From positions 47,147-111,146 of the forward strand of contig JAREIK010005789.1 of the NCBI GenBank assembly GCA_029783825.1: a stretch of 64,000 nt of DNA. The letters run 5' to 3'. Of the stretch, positions 52,406 to 64,000 are shown piece after piece (the first letter of the stretch is position 1; each line of letters starts with the position of its first letter). The notes below the pieces were generated by a model. It saw only the letters and a program-made list of their open reading frames with translations, searched no databases and was not told the origin of the DNA. The position numbers and the translations under genes are program-made. The DNA is from Sapria himalayana. Taxonomy: Eukaryota; Streptophyta; Magnoliopsida; Malpighiales; Rafflesiaceae.

Positions 52406-53885
52406 AAAATAGACTACCAACAGAAACAATGAAAATAAAGCAAAGGCTAATGATTGAGAAGGGATTGGATTGATCATTTGAAGAGTTGTCTTCATTGACG
52501 ATTTACGAGTGGACGTAAGATCTTGAAATAATTAACAGATTTGATAGCAACATTATTTTAAGGTGAGAAAATAAAAAACTACAAACAATTTACATGCTTT
52601 TTTGTTTTTTCGAAAATAAAAAAAATATATTTTCAAATTAATGGCTACTTCTTCCTATTTGTAGTTCTATTAAGAATTTAATTTTCATTTTCGAATTTAG
52701 ATCTTAGCTACGTGATTTTAAGAATATTAAATTCATGTGAGAAATTACAAAAGTTCCTCATATAGTTTCCAAAACGTGAAATACAAACATGTAAAAGTTA
52801 TACAGTTAAATCAATTAAATTTTATAAAGTTATTTCTGAATAAGGGTATTCACTTATTTGAGATGCTCCAATGATGAGATTAGACCTGTGTGTATGTGGA
52901 CATACTTAATATATAGACACTCAAACACACACACACACTAACACACACACATATTTATTTGTTTATATATTTATATATAAAATAGTTTCTTTAGAAGAGT
53001 TTCCAAAACATAATCAATTAATGTTGAAAATGATGTTTGCTTCCATAAAGATAAAAAAAATGAGAAATCAATAAATTAATTCTTTGAAAACCTTCTTATT
53101 AAAGATAAATCTCTACTTCTACATCCTAATTAGGATATACCTTGCTAGCAATATTTGAAGAAAATAAAATATGAGCTCAGCAAAGAACTCTTGATTGGTT
53201 AATTAAAAGAAGCAACCTTTTCCTTTGAATTGAATAGTGTTGTCCTAGAGGTTTCTAAAATCTATTTTATAAGCATTATTTAGATTTTGTTTAAAAATGA
53301 TTTATACAAGACTTGCTTAATGTGTTTTCAAGATGAAAAATACTAAAGAGTATTTGTAACACTCTTATATCGATAATTCAAATGAATAATAAACATAAAC
53401 TTTGAAATATTTTCACCCCATTATCATGTGTTATGTAATTCATAAAATAAAATACATAATTTAAGCTAACACATGATAACAAAGTACTTTCTCAGTGTGT
53501 ATCGAGAACCAAAATGAATATGAATACATCATCTACAAATTAATTATTTCTCAAAAATCGATATACTTCATTAATAAATACCTCACACAAAACTATAATT
53601 ATTAAATTAGATATTAAGACATAATCAAATAGATTAGAGTTTTCTTGCTTAGATTATTAAGAAAATAATGTTTTTCCTCCTAGATGGATCAAACTAGTAG
53701 AAATATATTTTATTAAAAATTGATTTTCCATTTTTGATCAATGGTTAAGTTTTTATATTTTTTGAAGCTAATAGAGGTCTTAGACAAAAAGTTAATTTTT
53801 TTCTAGAGTTTTGTAAAGAAATAATCCGTTTGAAATAAAAAATCTAAAAAAATAATGCGTGTTTTAAAAATATGCCCAACCTAGT
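52406..53885. other. Non-coding unique DNA, outer half of right insert
   Basis: Partner of 19076-20570. It carries a CA microsatellite (about 52922-52950) and the 13-bp inverted repeat at 53421-53479. No gene seen. Confidence 0.7.
53421..53479. repeat. 13-bp inverted repeat around a 33-base loop, right copy
   Basis: TTATCATGTGTTA (53421-53433) and TAACACATGATAA (53467-53479), identical in stems to 19495-19553. Confidence 0.65.
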
Positions 53886-54021
53886 GCATCTGGAAAAAGC
53901 ATGGCAATAGCCGTCTTTGTGAATGGCGGCCATTGACAGTTGCCATGCGGTTTAATTTTAAAAATCAGAGATCTGCGTTATGAATGTCGGCTATTGAAAA
54001 TGCTATGGAGATCTCACTATG

Positions 54022-54143
54022 TCCCTCGGCTCTCTACACTCGCATGTCTCTCCTTGCCCCTCTACCCTCGCCAATCTTTCCTCGTCTGTCTCCCCTCACC
54101 TCTCGCCCCTCCCTTTTCACCCCTCTCTCCCCGCCCATCTCCA
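54022..54143 (+). other. C/T-rich pyrimidine tract
   Basis: Reverse-complement partner of the purine tract 18833-18953, with small differences (for example ACACTCGCATG here against an uninterrupted stretch on the left). The overlapping open frames are compositional. Confidence 0.75.
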
Positions 54144-54217
54144 TGAGCTCCTACATGGAGCTCCTTCGAGTTTCATGATGAAGCTCTAGTGAGCTCTAAT
54201 GACCTCGTCGTATTAAA

Positions 54218-54607
54218 ATTTAACAAAAATAAATAATAAAAATAAATAATAATAGAATTTATTTTGTAATTAATATTAATTTAATTTATTTTTATTATTT
54301 TTATTAATAAAATTAAATATTAATATTAATAAAAATAAATAAATATCTAATTTAATTAATTTATTTTTATTATTTATAAAAATAATTTGTAGTTTAATAA
54401 TAAAAATAAATAAATATTAATACAAATAAATTCATTAAATATTTAATAAAAATAATAATAGTTTATATTAATATTAATTTAATTTATTATTTATAGTTTA
54501 TATAAATGATATAAATAAATATTAAAAATTTTTTTGATATGCCTAAAAACTATAAATAATAAAAATAAATATTTTTTGATATCATTTGAGATATCAAAAA
54601 ATGATAT
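54218..54607. repeat. Scrambled boundary zone, outer side of right insert
   Basis: Mirror of 18369-18757. It ends in the GAGATATC..GATATCTC hairpin at 54588-54610, where regular satellite resumes. Confidence 0.65.
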
Positions 54608-57600
54608 CTCGAAATTTATTTCGTAATTAATTTTTGTAAAAATTAAACTATAAATAATTAAATTAAATATTTAAAATTAATATAAATAGACATAAAAATG
54701 AGATTTATTATTCATTTAGTAGTATATAGATGTTAAAGGGTTTATGTATTTAGTGGTTTCGGGGTTTATGAGCTTACTGATTTAAGTAAGGAGGCATTAT
54801 TGGTCTATAGGCTATATTTAAAAAATGAAATAAAAAAAAATTATTTTTATTATTTTTTATCATATGTTCAAGGTTATAACCATTGAAAATATGATAATTT
54901 TTAAATTTTTTTCAAGAGTGAATACAATATTTATTTATAATAATGATAATAATTATATATAATATAAATTAAATATAAACAATTTTATGGATAGATATTT
55001 TAATAATTCTCAAAAAATAAATTAAAAATCTATAATGTATAAGATTCATATTACTTAAAATATAATATGAAAACCTAAAATGATTCAATTACAAAGGAAA
55101 ATGTATTACTAAATAATAATTATTTGTTTTGTTTTTTTTTATTTTAAAAAGTTTATCTATATTTTTGTGATGAAAAATAATTTACATAAATTATATGAAT
55201 CTAACTCATAATTTATTTTGTAATTAATATTTATATAAAAATAAACAAATAACTAATTAAAATGAATATTTTAAATTATAATGAAAACAATAATATTGAG
55301 ATTTATTATTTATTATTTAGGGTATACTGGTTTAATTTAAATTATATTTGTCTCACTGATAATTTAATTTGTAATTAATATTTCTATAAAAATAAACTAA
55401 TAAATATTTAAAATAAAAAATATACAGAATACAAATTTAAATGATATTTATGATTTATTATTAATGTATACTAGTTTAAATGTTTAAGTATTTAAAGGTT
55501 TTGTCGTTTAGGAGTTTAGTGATTTATATTTTTAGGCACTTAGTGGTTTATAGGTATTATTTGAACAATAAAATAACAAAAAAAAAATTTTTAATTTTTT
55601 CTCATTTTCATAGGTTATAACCTTTGAAAATATAATAATATTTAAAATTTTTGATAGATCATTCAATAATTATATTAATAATTATATTTAAAATATGAAT
55701 ACAATCTTTAGTTATATTAATATTAATAATTATATATCATATAAATTCAATATAAACAATTTTATTGATAGATATATTAATAATGATCAAAAATTAAATA
55801 AATAAACTATTAATAATAAGATACAGATTAATTAATAAACTATTGAAAGATGTTATAATTATCCTTTATTATATAGGTCATATAGGTTTTATGCTTTAAG
55901 TATTTAGGGGATTTTGGGGTTGAGTAGTCTATAGATTTAAATGTTTAGGTATTTAGTGATTTTTAATTTTTATTTAAATAATAAAATTATAAAAAAATTA
56001 TTTTTTTTTGATTTTTTATCATTTTTGAAGGTTATAACCTTTGAAAATATATTAATTTTTAAATTTTTTTTCAAATGAAAAATTAATATTTAGTTATAAT
56101 AATCTTAATAATTATTAAACATTAAAATTCAATATAACTAATTTTATTGATAGATATTATAATTATGATCAAAAAATAAATTAATAAACTATTATGAATA
56201 AGATTGAAAGTAATTAAAATATAATTTAAAACCTATTTATAATGATTCAAAATCAAAGTAAAATATATTACTAAATAATAATTTTTTGTTATTTAATTTT
56301 TACTTCTTTTTATTAGCTTATATATTTTTTTTTGAATAAAAAATAAATTATTAAAATTATATATGTCTCACTCATTATTTATTTTGTAATTAATATTTAT
56401 ATAAAAAATAATCTAATAAATAATTAAAATGAATATTTAAAATTATAATGAATAGAACTTTAAATGAGATTTGTGATTTATTATATATGGTATACCTATT
56501 TATTGGTTTGATTATTTATGAGTTTTATTGTTTAGGAGTTTAGCAATTTATTTTTTTAGGCTTATTGTGGTTTATAGGTTTTATTTACATAAAAATAAAA
56601 AAAAATTTTTAGATTTTTTCTGATTTTCAAAGGTTATAACCTTTGAAAATAAGATAATTTTTAAAATTTTTTGAAATGTGAATACCATGTATAATTATAT
56701 TAATCATACTAAATATATATCATATAAATTCAATATAAACAATTTTAATGATAGAAATTATAATAATGATCAAGAATTAAATTAATAAGCTATTTATAAA
56801 ATTATATATTTTAATCAAAATATATTTACATGATGCAAAATCATACAAAATCAAATCAAAATATAATACTAAATAATAATATTTAATTTTTAAATTTTTC
56901 CTTCTTTTTATAAGCTTATATTTTTTTTTAAAAAAAATCAATTACTTAAATAATGTTTGTCTCGCTCTAAATTTATTTTGTAATTAATTTTTGTAAAAAT
57001 TTAAACTATAAATAATTAAATTGAATATTTAAAATTATTATAAATACACATAAAAATGAGATTTATTATTCATTAAGTAGTATATAGATATTAAAGGGGT
57101 TATGTATTTAGGGGTTTCGTGGTTTATGAGCTTATTGATTTAAGTAAGCAGGCATTTAAAGGTCTATAGTCTTTATTTAAAAAATGAAATAACAAAAAAT
57201 TTATTTGTATTATTTTTTATCATATTTTGAAGGTTATAACCATTGAAAATATAATAATTTTTAATTTTTTTTCAAAAGTGAATATAATATTTATTTATTA
57301 TAATCATAATAATTATATATATTATAAATTCAATATAATCGATTTTATTGATAGATATTCTAAAAAATCTAAAAAAATAAATTAAAAATCTATAATGATA
57401 TGATTAATATTACTTAAAATATAATGTGAAAATCTAAAATGATTCAAAAGCAATGGAAAATGTATTACTAAATAATAATTATTTCATTTTAAAATTTTTT
57501 TTCTTTTAAAAAGTTTATCTATACTTTTTGGAGTAAAAATAATTTATATAAATTATATCTATCTTGCTCATAATTTATTTTGTAATTAATATTTATATAA

Positions 57601-57742
57601 AAATAATCAAATGACTAATTAAAATGAATATTTTAAATTATAATGAAAACAATAATATTGAGATTTATTATTTATTATTTCGAGTATACTAGTTTAATTT
57701 AAATTAGATATGTCCAATAAAAATTTAATTTGTAATTAATAT
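54608..57742 (+). repeat. Satellite block 5 (+ polarity)
   Basis: Mirror of block 2. Cores are E 54876, C about 55620, D about 56037, A about 56637 and E about 57240. A private ~40-bp A+T insertion interrupts the C unit at about 55653-55692 (GATAGATCATTCAATAATTA and following); the left arm near 17310 lacks it. Confidence 0.9.
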
Positions 57743-57775
57743 TTCTATAAAAATTAAAAAATTTAATTTATAGAA
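57743..57775. repeat. Polarity switch, right, with 33-bp near-palindrome
   Basis: Exact mirror partner of 15238-15270: TTCTATAAA ... TTTATAGAA, after which the satellite continues as reverse-complemented A unit. Confidence 0.85.
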
Positions 57776-60700
57776 TTTATATTGAATTTATATGATATAT
57801 AATTAGTAAGATTAATATAATTATACATGGTATTCACATTTCAAAAAATTTAAAAAATTATCTTATTTTCAAAGGTTATAACCTTTGAAAATACGAAAAA
57901 ATCGAAAAAAAAAATTTTTATTTTTTTTATTTAAATAAAACCTATAAACCACAAAATGCCAAAAAACATAAATTGCTAACTCCTAAATAAACAAACCAAT
58001 AAACCGGTATACCATTTATAATAAATCACAAATTTCATCTTAATTTGTATTCATTATAATTTTAAATATTCATTTTAATTATTTATTAATTTATATTTAT
58101 AGAAATGTTAATTACAAAATAAATAATGAGTGAGACACATATAATTTTAATAATTTATTTTTAATAAAAAAAAATATAACCTTAAAAAAGTAGTACAAAT
58201 TTAAAAACAAAAAATTATTATTTTGTATGATATTTTACGCTGATTTTGAATCAGTGTATACAGGTTTTGAAATTATATTTTAATTTCTAGCAATCTTATT
58301 CATAATAGTTTATTAATTTATTTTTTGATCGTTATTATAATATCTATTAATAAAATAACTTATATTGAATTTTAATGTTTTATAATTATTAAGATTATTA
58401 TAGTTAAATATTATATTTACATTTGAAAAAATATTTAAAAATTATTATATTTTCAAAGGTTATAACATTCTAAAAAGATAAAAAATCGCAAAAATAATAT
58501 TTTTATAATTTTATTTTTTAAATAAAAATTATAAACCACTAAATACCTAAACCTTTAAATCTATTGACTTGTAAACCCCAAAACCCCCTAAATACTTAAA
58601 GCATTAAACATATATATTCTATATAATAAATGATAATTATAATATATATCAATAGTTTATTAATTAATATCTATCTTTTATTAATAGTTTATTAATTTAA
58701 TTTTTGATCATTATTGATATATCTATCAATAAAATTGTTTATATTGAATTTATATGATATATAATTATTAATATTATTATAACTAAATATTATTTTCACA
58801 TTTCAAAAAATTTTAAATATTATTATATTTTCAAAGGTTATAACCTAAGAAAATGAGAAAAAAATACAAATTTTTTTTGTAATTTAATTGTTTAAATAAT
58901 ACATATAAGCCACTAAGTGCCTAAAAACATAAATCAATAAATACCTAAATGACAAAACCTCTAAATAAATAAACCATTAAACTAGTATACATTAATAATA
59001 AATCATTAATATCATCTTAATTTGTATTTAGTATAATTTTTAATTTTTATTTTAATTATTTATTAGTTTATTAATATAAAAATATTAATTACAAATTAAA
59101 TTATCAGTGAGACAGATCTAATTTAAATTAAACCAGTATACCCTAAATAATAAATAATAAATCTCAATATTATTGTTTTAATTATAATTTAAAATATTCA
59201 TTTTAATTAGTCATTTGATTATTTTTTATATAAATATTAATTACAAAATAAATTATGAGTTAGATAGATATAATTTATATAAATTATTTTTGATCCAAAA
59301 AGTATAGATAAACTTATTAAAAAAAAATTTTTTTTGAATCAAATAATTATTATTTAGTAATACATTTTTCTTTGCTTTTGAATCATTTTAGGTTTTCATA
59401 TTATATTTTAAGTAATATGAATGATATCCATTATAGATTTTTAATTTATTTTTTTACATTTATTAGAATATCTATCAATAAAATTTATTATATTGAATTT
59501 ATATTCTATATAATTATTATGATTATAATAAATAAATATTGTATTCACTTTTGAAAAAAATTTAAAAATTATTATATTTTCAATGGTTATAACCTTCAAA
59601 ATATGATAAAAAAGAATACAAATAAATTTTTTGTAATTTCATTTTTTAAATAAAGACTATAGACCTTTAAATGCCTGCTTACTTAAATCAGTAAGCTCAT
59701 AAACCCCGAAACCCTAAATACATAAACACTTTATCATCTATATACTACTTAATGAAAATAAATCTAATTTTTATGTGTATTTATAATAATTTTAAATATT
59801 TAATTTAATTATTTATAGTTTAATTTTTTAAAAAAATTAATTACAAAATAAATTTTGAGCGAGACAAACATTATTTAAATAATTGATTTTTTTTAAAAAA
59901 ATATAAGCTTATAAAAAGAAGGAAAATTTAAAAATTAAATATTATTATTATTTATTATATTTTGATTTGATTTTGAATCATTTTGCATTCATGTAAATAT
60001 ATTTTGATTAAAATTTATAATTTTATAAATAGCTTATTAATTTAATTTTTGATCATTATTATAATTTCTAACATTAAATTTGTTTATATTGAATTTATAT
60101 GATATATAATCAGTATGATTAATATAATTATACAATGGTATTCACATTTCAAAAAATTTAAAAATTATCTTATTTTTAAAGGTTATAACCTTTGAAAATC
60201 AGAAAAAATCTAAAATTTTTATTATTATTTTTATTATGTATATAAAACCTATAAACTACAATATGCCTAAAAACATAAATTGCTAAATTCCTAACACTAA
60301 AAACTCCTAAATAATCAAACCAATAAACAGGTATACCATATATAATAAATCACAAATCTCATTTAAATTTCTATTCATTATAATTTTAAATATTCATTTT
60401 AATTATTTATTAGATTATTTTTTATATAAATGTTAATTACAAAATAAATAATGAGTGAGACATATTTAATTTTAAAAATTTATTTTTTATTGAAAAAAAA
60501 TATATAAGCTTATAAAAAGAAGTAAAAATTAAATAACAAAAAATTATTATTTAGTAATATATTTTACTTTGATTTTGAATCGTTGTAAATAGGTTTTTTA
60601 ATTATATTTTAATTACTATCAATCTTATTAATAATAGTTTATTAATTTATTTTTTGATCATAATTATAATATCTATCAATAAATTACTTATATTGAATTT

Positions 60701-63700
60701 TAATGTGTAATAATTATTAATATTATTATAACTAAATATTAATTTTTGTTTTGAAAAAAAATTTAAAAATTATTATATTTTCAAAGGTTATAACCTTCAT
60801 AAATTATAAAAAATCAAAAAAAAATATTTTTTTTATAATTTTATTATTTAAATAAAAATTAAAAATCACTAAATACTTAAACATTTAAATCTATAGACTA
60901 CTAAAACCCAAAATCCTCAAAATACTTAAAGCATTAAACCTATATAACCTATATAATAAAGGATAATTATGATATCTATCAATTGTTTATTAATTAATAT
61001 GTATCTTATTATTAATAGTTTATTATTTAATTTTTGATCATTATTAATATATCTATCAATAAAATTGTTTTTATAGAAATTATATGATATATAATTATTA
61101 ATATTAATAGAACTAAAGATTGTATTCACATTTCAAAAATTTTAATAATATTATATTTTCAAAGGTTATAACCTATGAAAATGAGAAAAAAGTTACAAAT
61201 TTTTTTTAGTTATTTTATTGTTTAAATAATACCTATAAATCACTAAGTGCCTAAAAACATAAATCACTAACTCATAAACGACAAAACCTCTAAATACTTA
61301 AACATTTAAACTAGTATACATTAATAATAAATCATAAATATCATTTAAATTCGTATTCAGTATAATTTTAATTTTTATTTTAATTATTTATCAGTTTATT
61401 TTTATAGAAATATTAATTACAAATTAAAATATCAGTGAGACAGATCTAATTTAAATTAAACCAGTATACCCTAAATAATAAATAATAAATCTCAATATTA
61501 TTGTTTTCATTATAATTTAAAATATTCATTTTAATTAGTTATTTGTTTATTTTTATATAAATATTAATTACAAAATAAATTATGAGTTAGATTAGATCTA
61601 ATTTATATAAATTATTTTTCATCAAAAAACTATAGATAAACTTTTTAAAATAAAAAAAAATATCAAAACAAATAATTATTATTTAGTAATACATTTTCCT
61701 TTGCAATTGAATCATTTTAGGTTTTCATATTATATTTTTAAGTAATATAATCTATCATTATAGATTTTTAATTTATTTTTTATGAATTATTAGAATATCT
61801 AGTAAATAAAATTAGTTTATATTGAATTTATATTATATATAATTACTTATGATTATTATAAATAAATGATTGTATTTCACTCTTCGACAAAAGATTTTAA
61901 AAATTATCAAATTTTCATGGTTATAACTCGATAAAATGATGATAAAAACTAATAAAAACTAAATTTTTTGTTACTTGATTCATTTTTAAATAATGCCTAT
62001 AGACACATTATTGCCTGCATTACTTAAATCAGTAAGCTAATAAAACACTGAAACCCCAAACTACTAGAACCTTTTAACATCTATATACTACTTAATTGCA
62101 AATATAATCTTCATTTTTATGTCTATTTATTAATAATTTGAAATATTCAATTTAATTATTTATAGTTTAATATTTTCATCCAAAAATTAATTACGAAATA
62201 AATTTACGAGTGGAACAAACATTATTTAAATAATGATTTTTTTTAAAATATAAGCTTATAAAAAGAAGGAAAATATTAAAAATTAAATATTATTATTTAG
62301 TAATATATTTTTATTTTGAATCATTTTGCGTCAGGTAAATATATTTTAATTAAAATTTATTTTTTAGTAATAGTTTATTAATTTAATTTTGATCATTATC
62401 ATAATATCTATAATTAAAATTATTTATATTGAAATTATATGATATATAATCAGAAAGATTAATATAAATATATATGGTATTCACATTTCAAAAAACTTTA
62501 GAAATTATCTTATTTTCAAAGTTTATAACATTTGAAAATAAACAAAATCTAATTTTTTTTTATTATTTAAGTAAAAGCTATAAACGACATTATGCCCAAA
62601 ATCTTAAATTGCTAAACTCCTAACAACAAAACTTCTAAATAATCAAACCAATAAACTGGTATACCATATATAATAAATCACAAATCTCATTTTAATTTCT
62701 ATTAATTATACTTTAAATATTCATTTTAATTATTTATTAGTTTTATTTTTAGAAATGTTAATTACAAAATAAATAATGAGTGAGACAAATATAATTTTAA
62801 TAATTTATTTTTAATCAAAAAAAATATAACCTTATAAAAGAAGTAAAAATTTATAAACAAAAATTATTATTAGTAATATATTTTACATTGATTTTGAATC
62901 AGTGTACATAGGTTTTGAAATTATATTTTAATTTCTATCAATATTATTCATAATAGTTTATTAATTTATTTTTTGATCATTATTATAATATCTATCAATA
63001 AAATTACTTATATTGAATTTTAATGTTTTCATAATTATTAATATTATTATAACTAAATATTATTTTTACTTTCGAAAAAAAATTAAAAATTATTATATTT
63101 TCAAAGGTTATAACCTTCAAAAATGATAAAAAATCACAAAATAATTTTATTATAATTTTATTATTTAAATAAAAATTATAAATCACTAAATACCTAAACA
63201 TTTAAATCTATAGACTCCTAAAACCCAAAAGCCCCTAATTACTTAAAGAATTAAACTATATAACCTATATAATAAAGGATAATTATATATCTATCAATAG
63301 TTTATTTAATTAACTCGCTATCTATTATCATATGTTTATTTATTATTTTTTGGAAAATCAATAATATATCTATCATAAAATTCTTTATATTGATTTATAT
63401 GAGATATAATTCTTGATATTTGATAGTAAAGACTTGTATTCACAATTCAAAAATTTAAATATTATTTATATTATCAAAGGTTATAACCTAATGGAAAATG
63501 AGAAAAATTACCATATTTTTTTTGTTATTTTATGTTATAAATAAGATATATAAACCCACTAAATGACTAAAAATTTAACTCACTAAAAAACACCTAATCG
63601 ACAAAACCTCTAAATACTTAAACCATTAAAACTAGTATACATTAAAATATAAATAATAAATATCATTTAAATTTGTATTCCAGTATAATTTTTAATTTTA

Positions 63701-64000
63701 TTTTAATTATTGATCAGTTTGATTTTTAAGAAATATAATACAAATTAAATTATAGTGGACAGATCTAATTTAAATTAAACCAGTATACCCTAAATGATAA
63801 ATAATAAATCTCAATGTTATTGTTTTCATTATAATTTAAAATATTCATTTTAATTAGTTATTTGTTTATTTTTATATAAATATTAATTACAAAATAAATT
63901 ATGAGTTAGATAGATATAATTTATATAAATTAATTTTCATCAAAAAAGCATAGATAAACTTTTTAAAATAAAATAAAATTTCAAAACAAATAATTATTAT
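57776..64000 (-). repeat. Satellite block 6 (- polarity), runs off the window
   Basis: HOR on the - strand with dyad centres C 58840, E 59589, A 60185, D 60790, C 61168, E 61923, A 62525, D 63110 and C 63483. Each pairs with a block 1 core at a coordinate sum of 73001-73035. Rare variants are shared with block 1: the AATCAGTGTA dyad at 58237-58258 / 14740-14760, CCTAAG at the C core, and TTATTAGC at 62034-62043 / 10991-11000. From about 61730 onward small insertions and deletions are unusually dense. Confidence 0.9.

Larger units (their letters stand above)
48434..54217. mobile_element. Right copy of the insert (inverted relative to left)
   Basis: About 5.78 kb, the reverse complement of 18758-24514 with small differences. 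The ends are AATACGACGAGCTCATTA (48434-48454) and its reverse complement with one change, GACCTC for GAGCTC (54197-54217). The inner inverted pair is at 48562-48580 and 53523-53541. The content order is: A+T patch, unique DNA, RING-H2 pseudogene (+), coding-like fragment (+), unique DNA, pyrimidine tract. No transposition protein is present. The element status is tentative, as for the left copy. Confidence 0.4.

Noticed and set aside
1..64000. CRISPR-like regular repeats
   Set aside because: Repeat period is hundreds to thousands of bases in a eukaryotic-type satellite, with no short repeat/spacer pattern.
1..64000. Organelle genome (A+T-rich, large inverted repeat like a plastid)
   Set aside because: No plastid or mitochondrial genes, rRNA or tRNA are present. 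The inverted repeat has no single-copy region at its centre and consists mainly of tandem satellite.

Overview
The window looks like a gene-poor, satellite-rich stretch of a nuclear eukaryotic genome, most likely a flowering plant. The pointers are degenerate TTTAGG(G)-type motifs (the plant telomere repeat is TTTAGGG), a plant-style small RING-H2 gene remnant with a TATA box and AATAAA signal, and long higher-order satellite arrays. I cannot name the species. No bacterial operon, rRNA, tRNA or CRISPR array is visible. I see no intact long protein-coding gene.

Layout. About 52 kb is one extremely A+T-rich satellite family. It is organised as a higher-order repeat (HOR) of about 2.31 kb made of four sub-monomers, called here E (~745 bp), C (~372 bp), D (~600 bp) and A (~590 bp). 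Each carries a dyad centred on GGTTATAACC and a G-rich, telomere-like block. Satellite polarity changes several times: + (1-15237), - (15271-18368), an insert (about 18.4-24.9 kb), - (about 24905-36450), + (36451-about 48037), a second inverted copy of the insert (about 48.0-54.6 kb), + (54608-57742), - (57776-64000).

The whole arrangement is one giant palindrome centred between 36450 and 36451. Every landmark at x on the left has a partner near 72901 to 73035 minus x on the right. This covers the polarity switches (15238-15270 / 57743-57775), both inserts, an irregular extra C-D pair (27386 / 45545) and single-unit sequence variants out to about 11.0 kb / 62.0 kb. The arms are therefore at least about 25.5 kb, probably reach the right window edge, and are similar but not identical.

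The insert (about 5.8 kb, present twice in opposite orientation) has ordinary base composition. It is bounded by inverted copies of AATACGACGAGCTCATTA. It contains a RING-H2 E3-ligase pseudogene with an in-frame stop inside the RING in both copies plus private lesions in each. It also holds a 68-codon unidentified coding-like fragment, a ~120-bp purine/pyrimidine-asymmetric G/C-rich tract, a hairpin and microsatellites. At both edges it passes through 0.4-0.7 kb of scrambled A+T-rich sequence made of short shuffled pieces of satellite and insert. The inferred order of events is: gene decay and capture into the satellite, the extra C-D pair, fold-back duplication of the whole block, then independent drift and local conversion in each arm.
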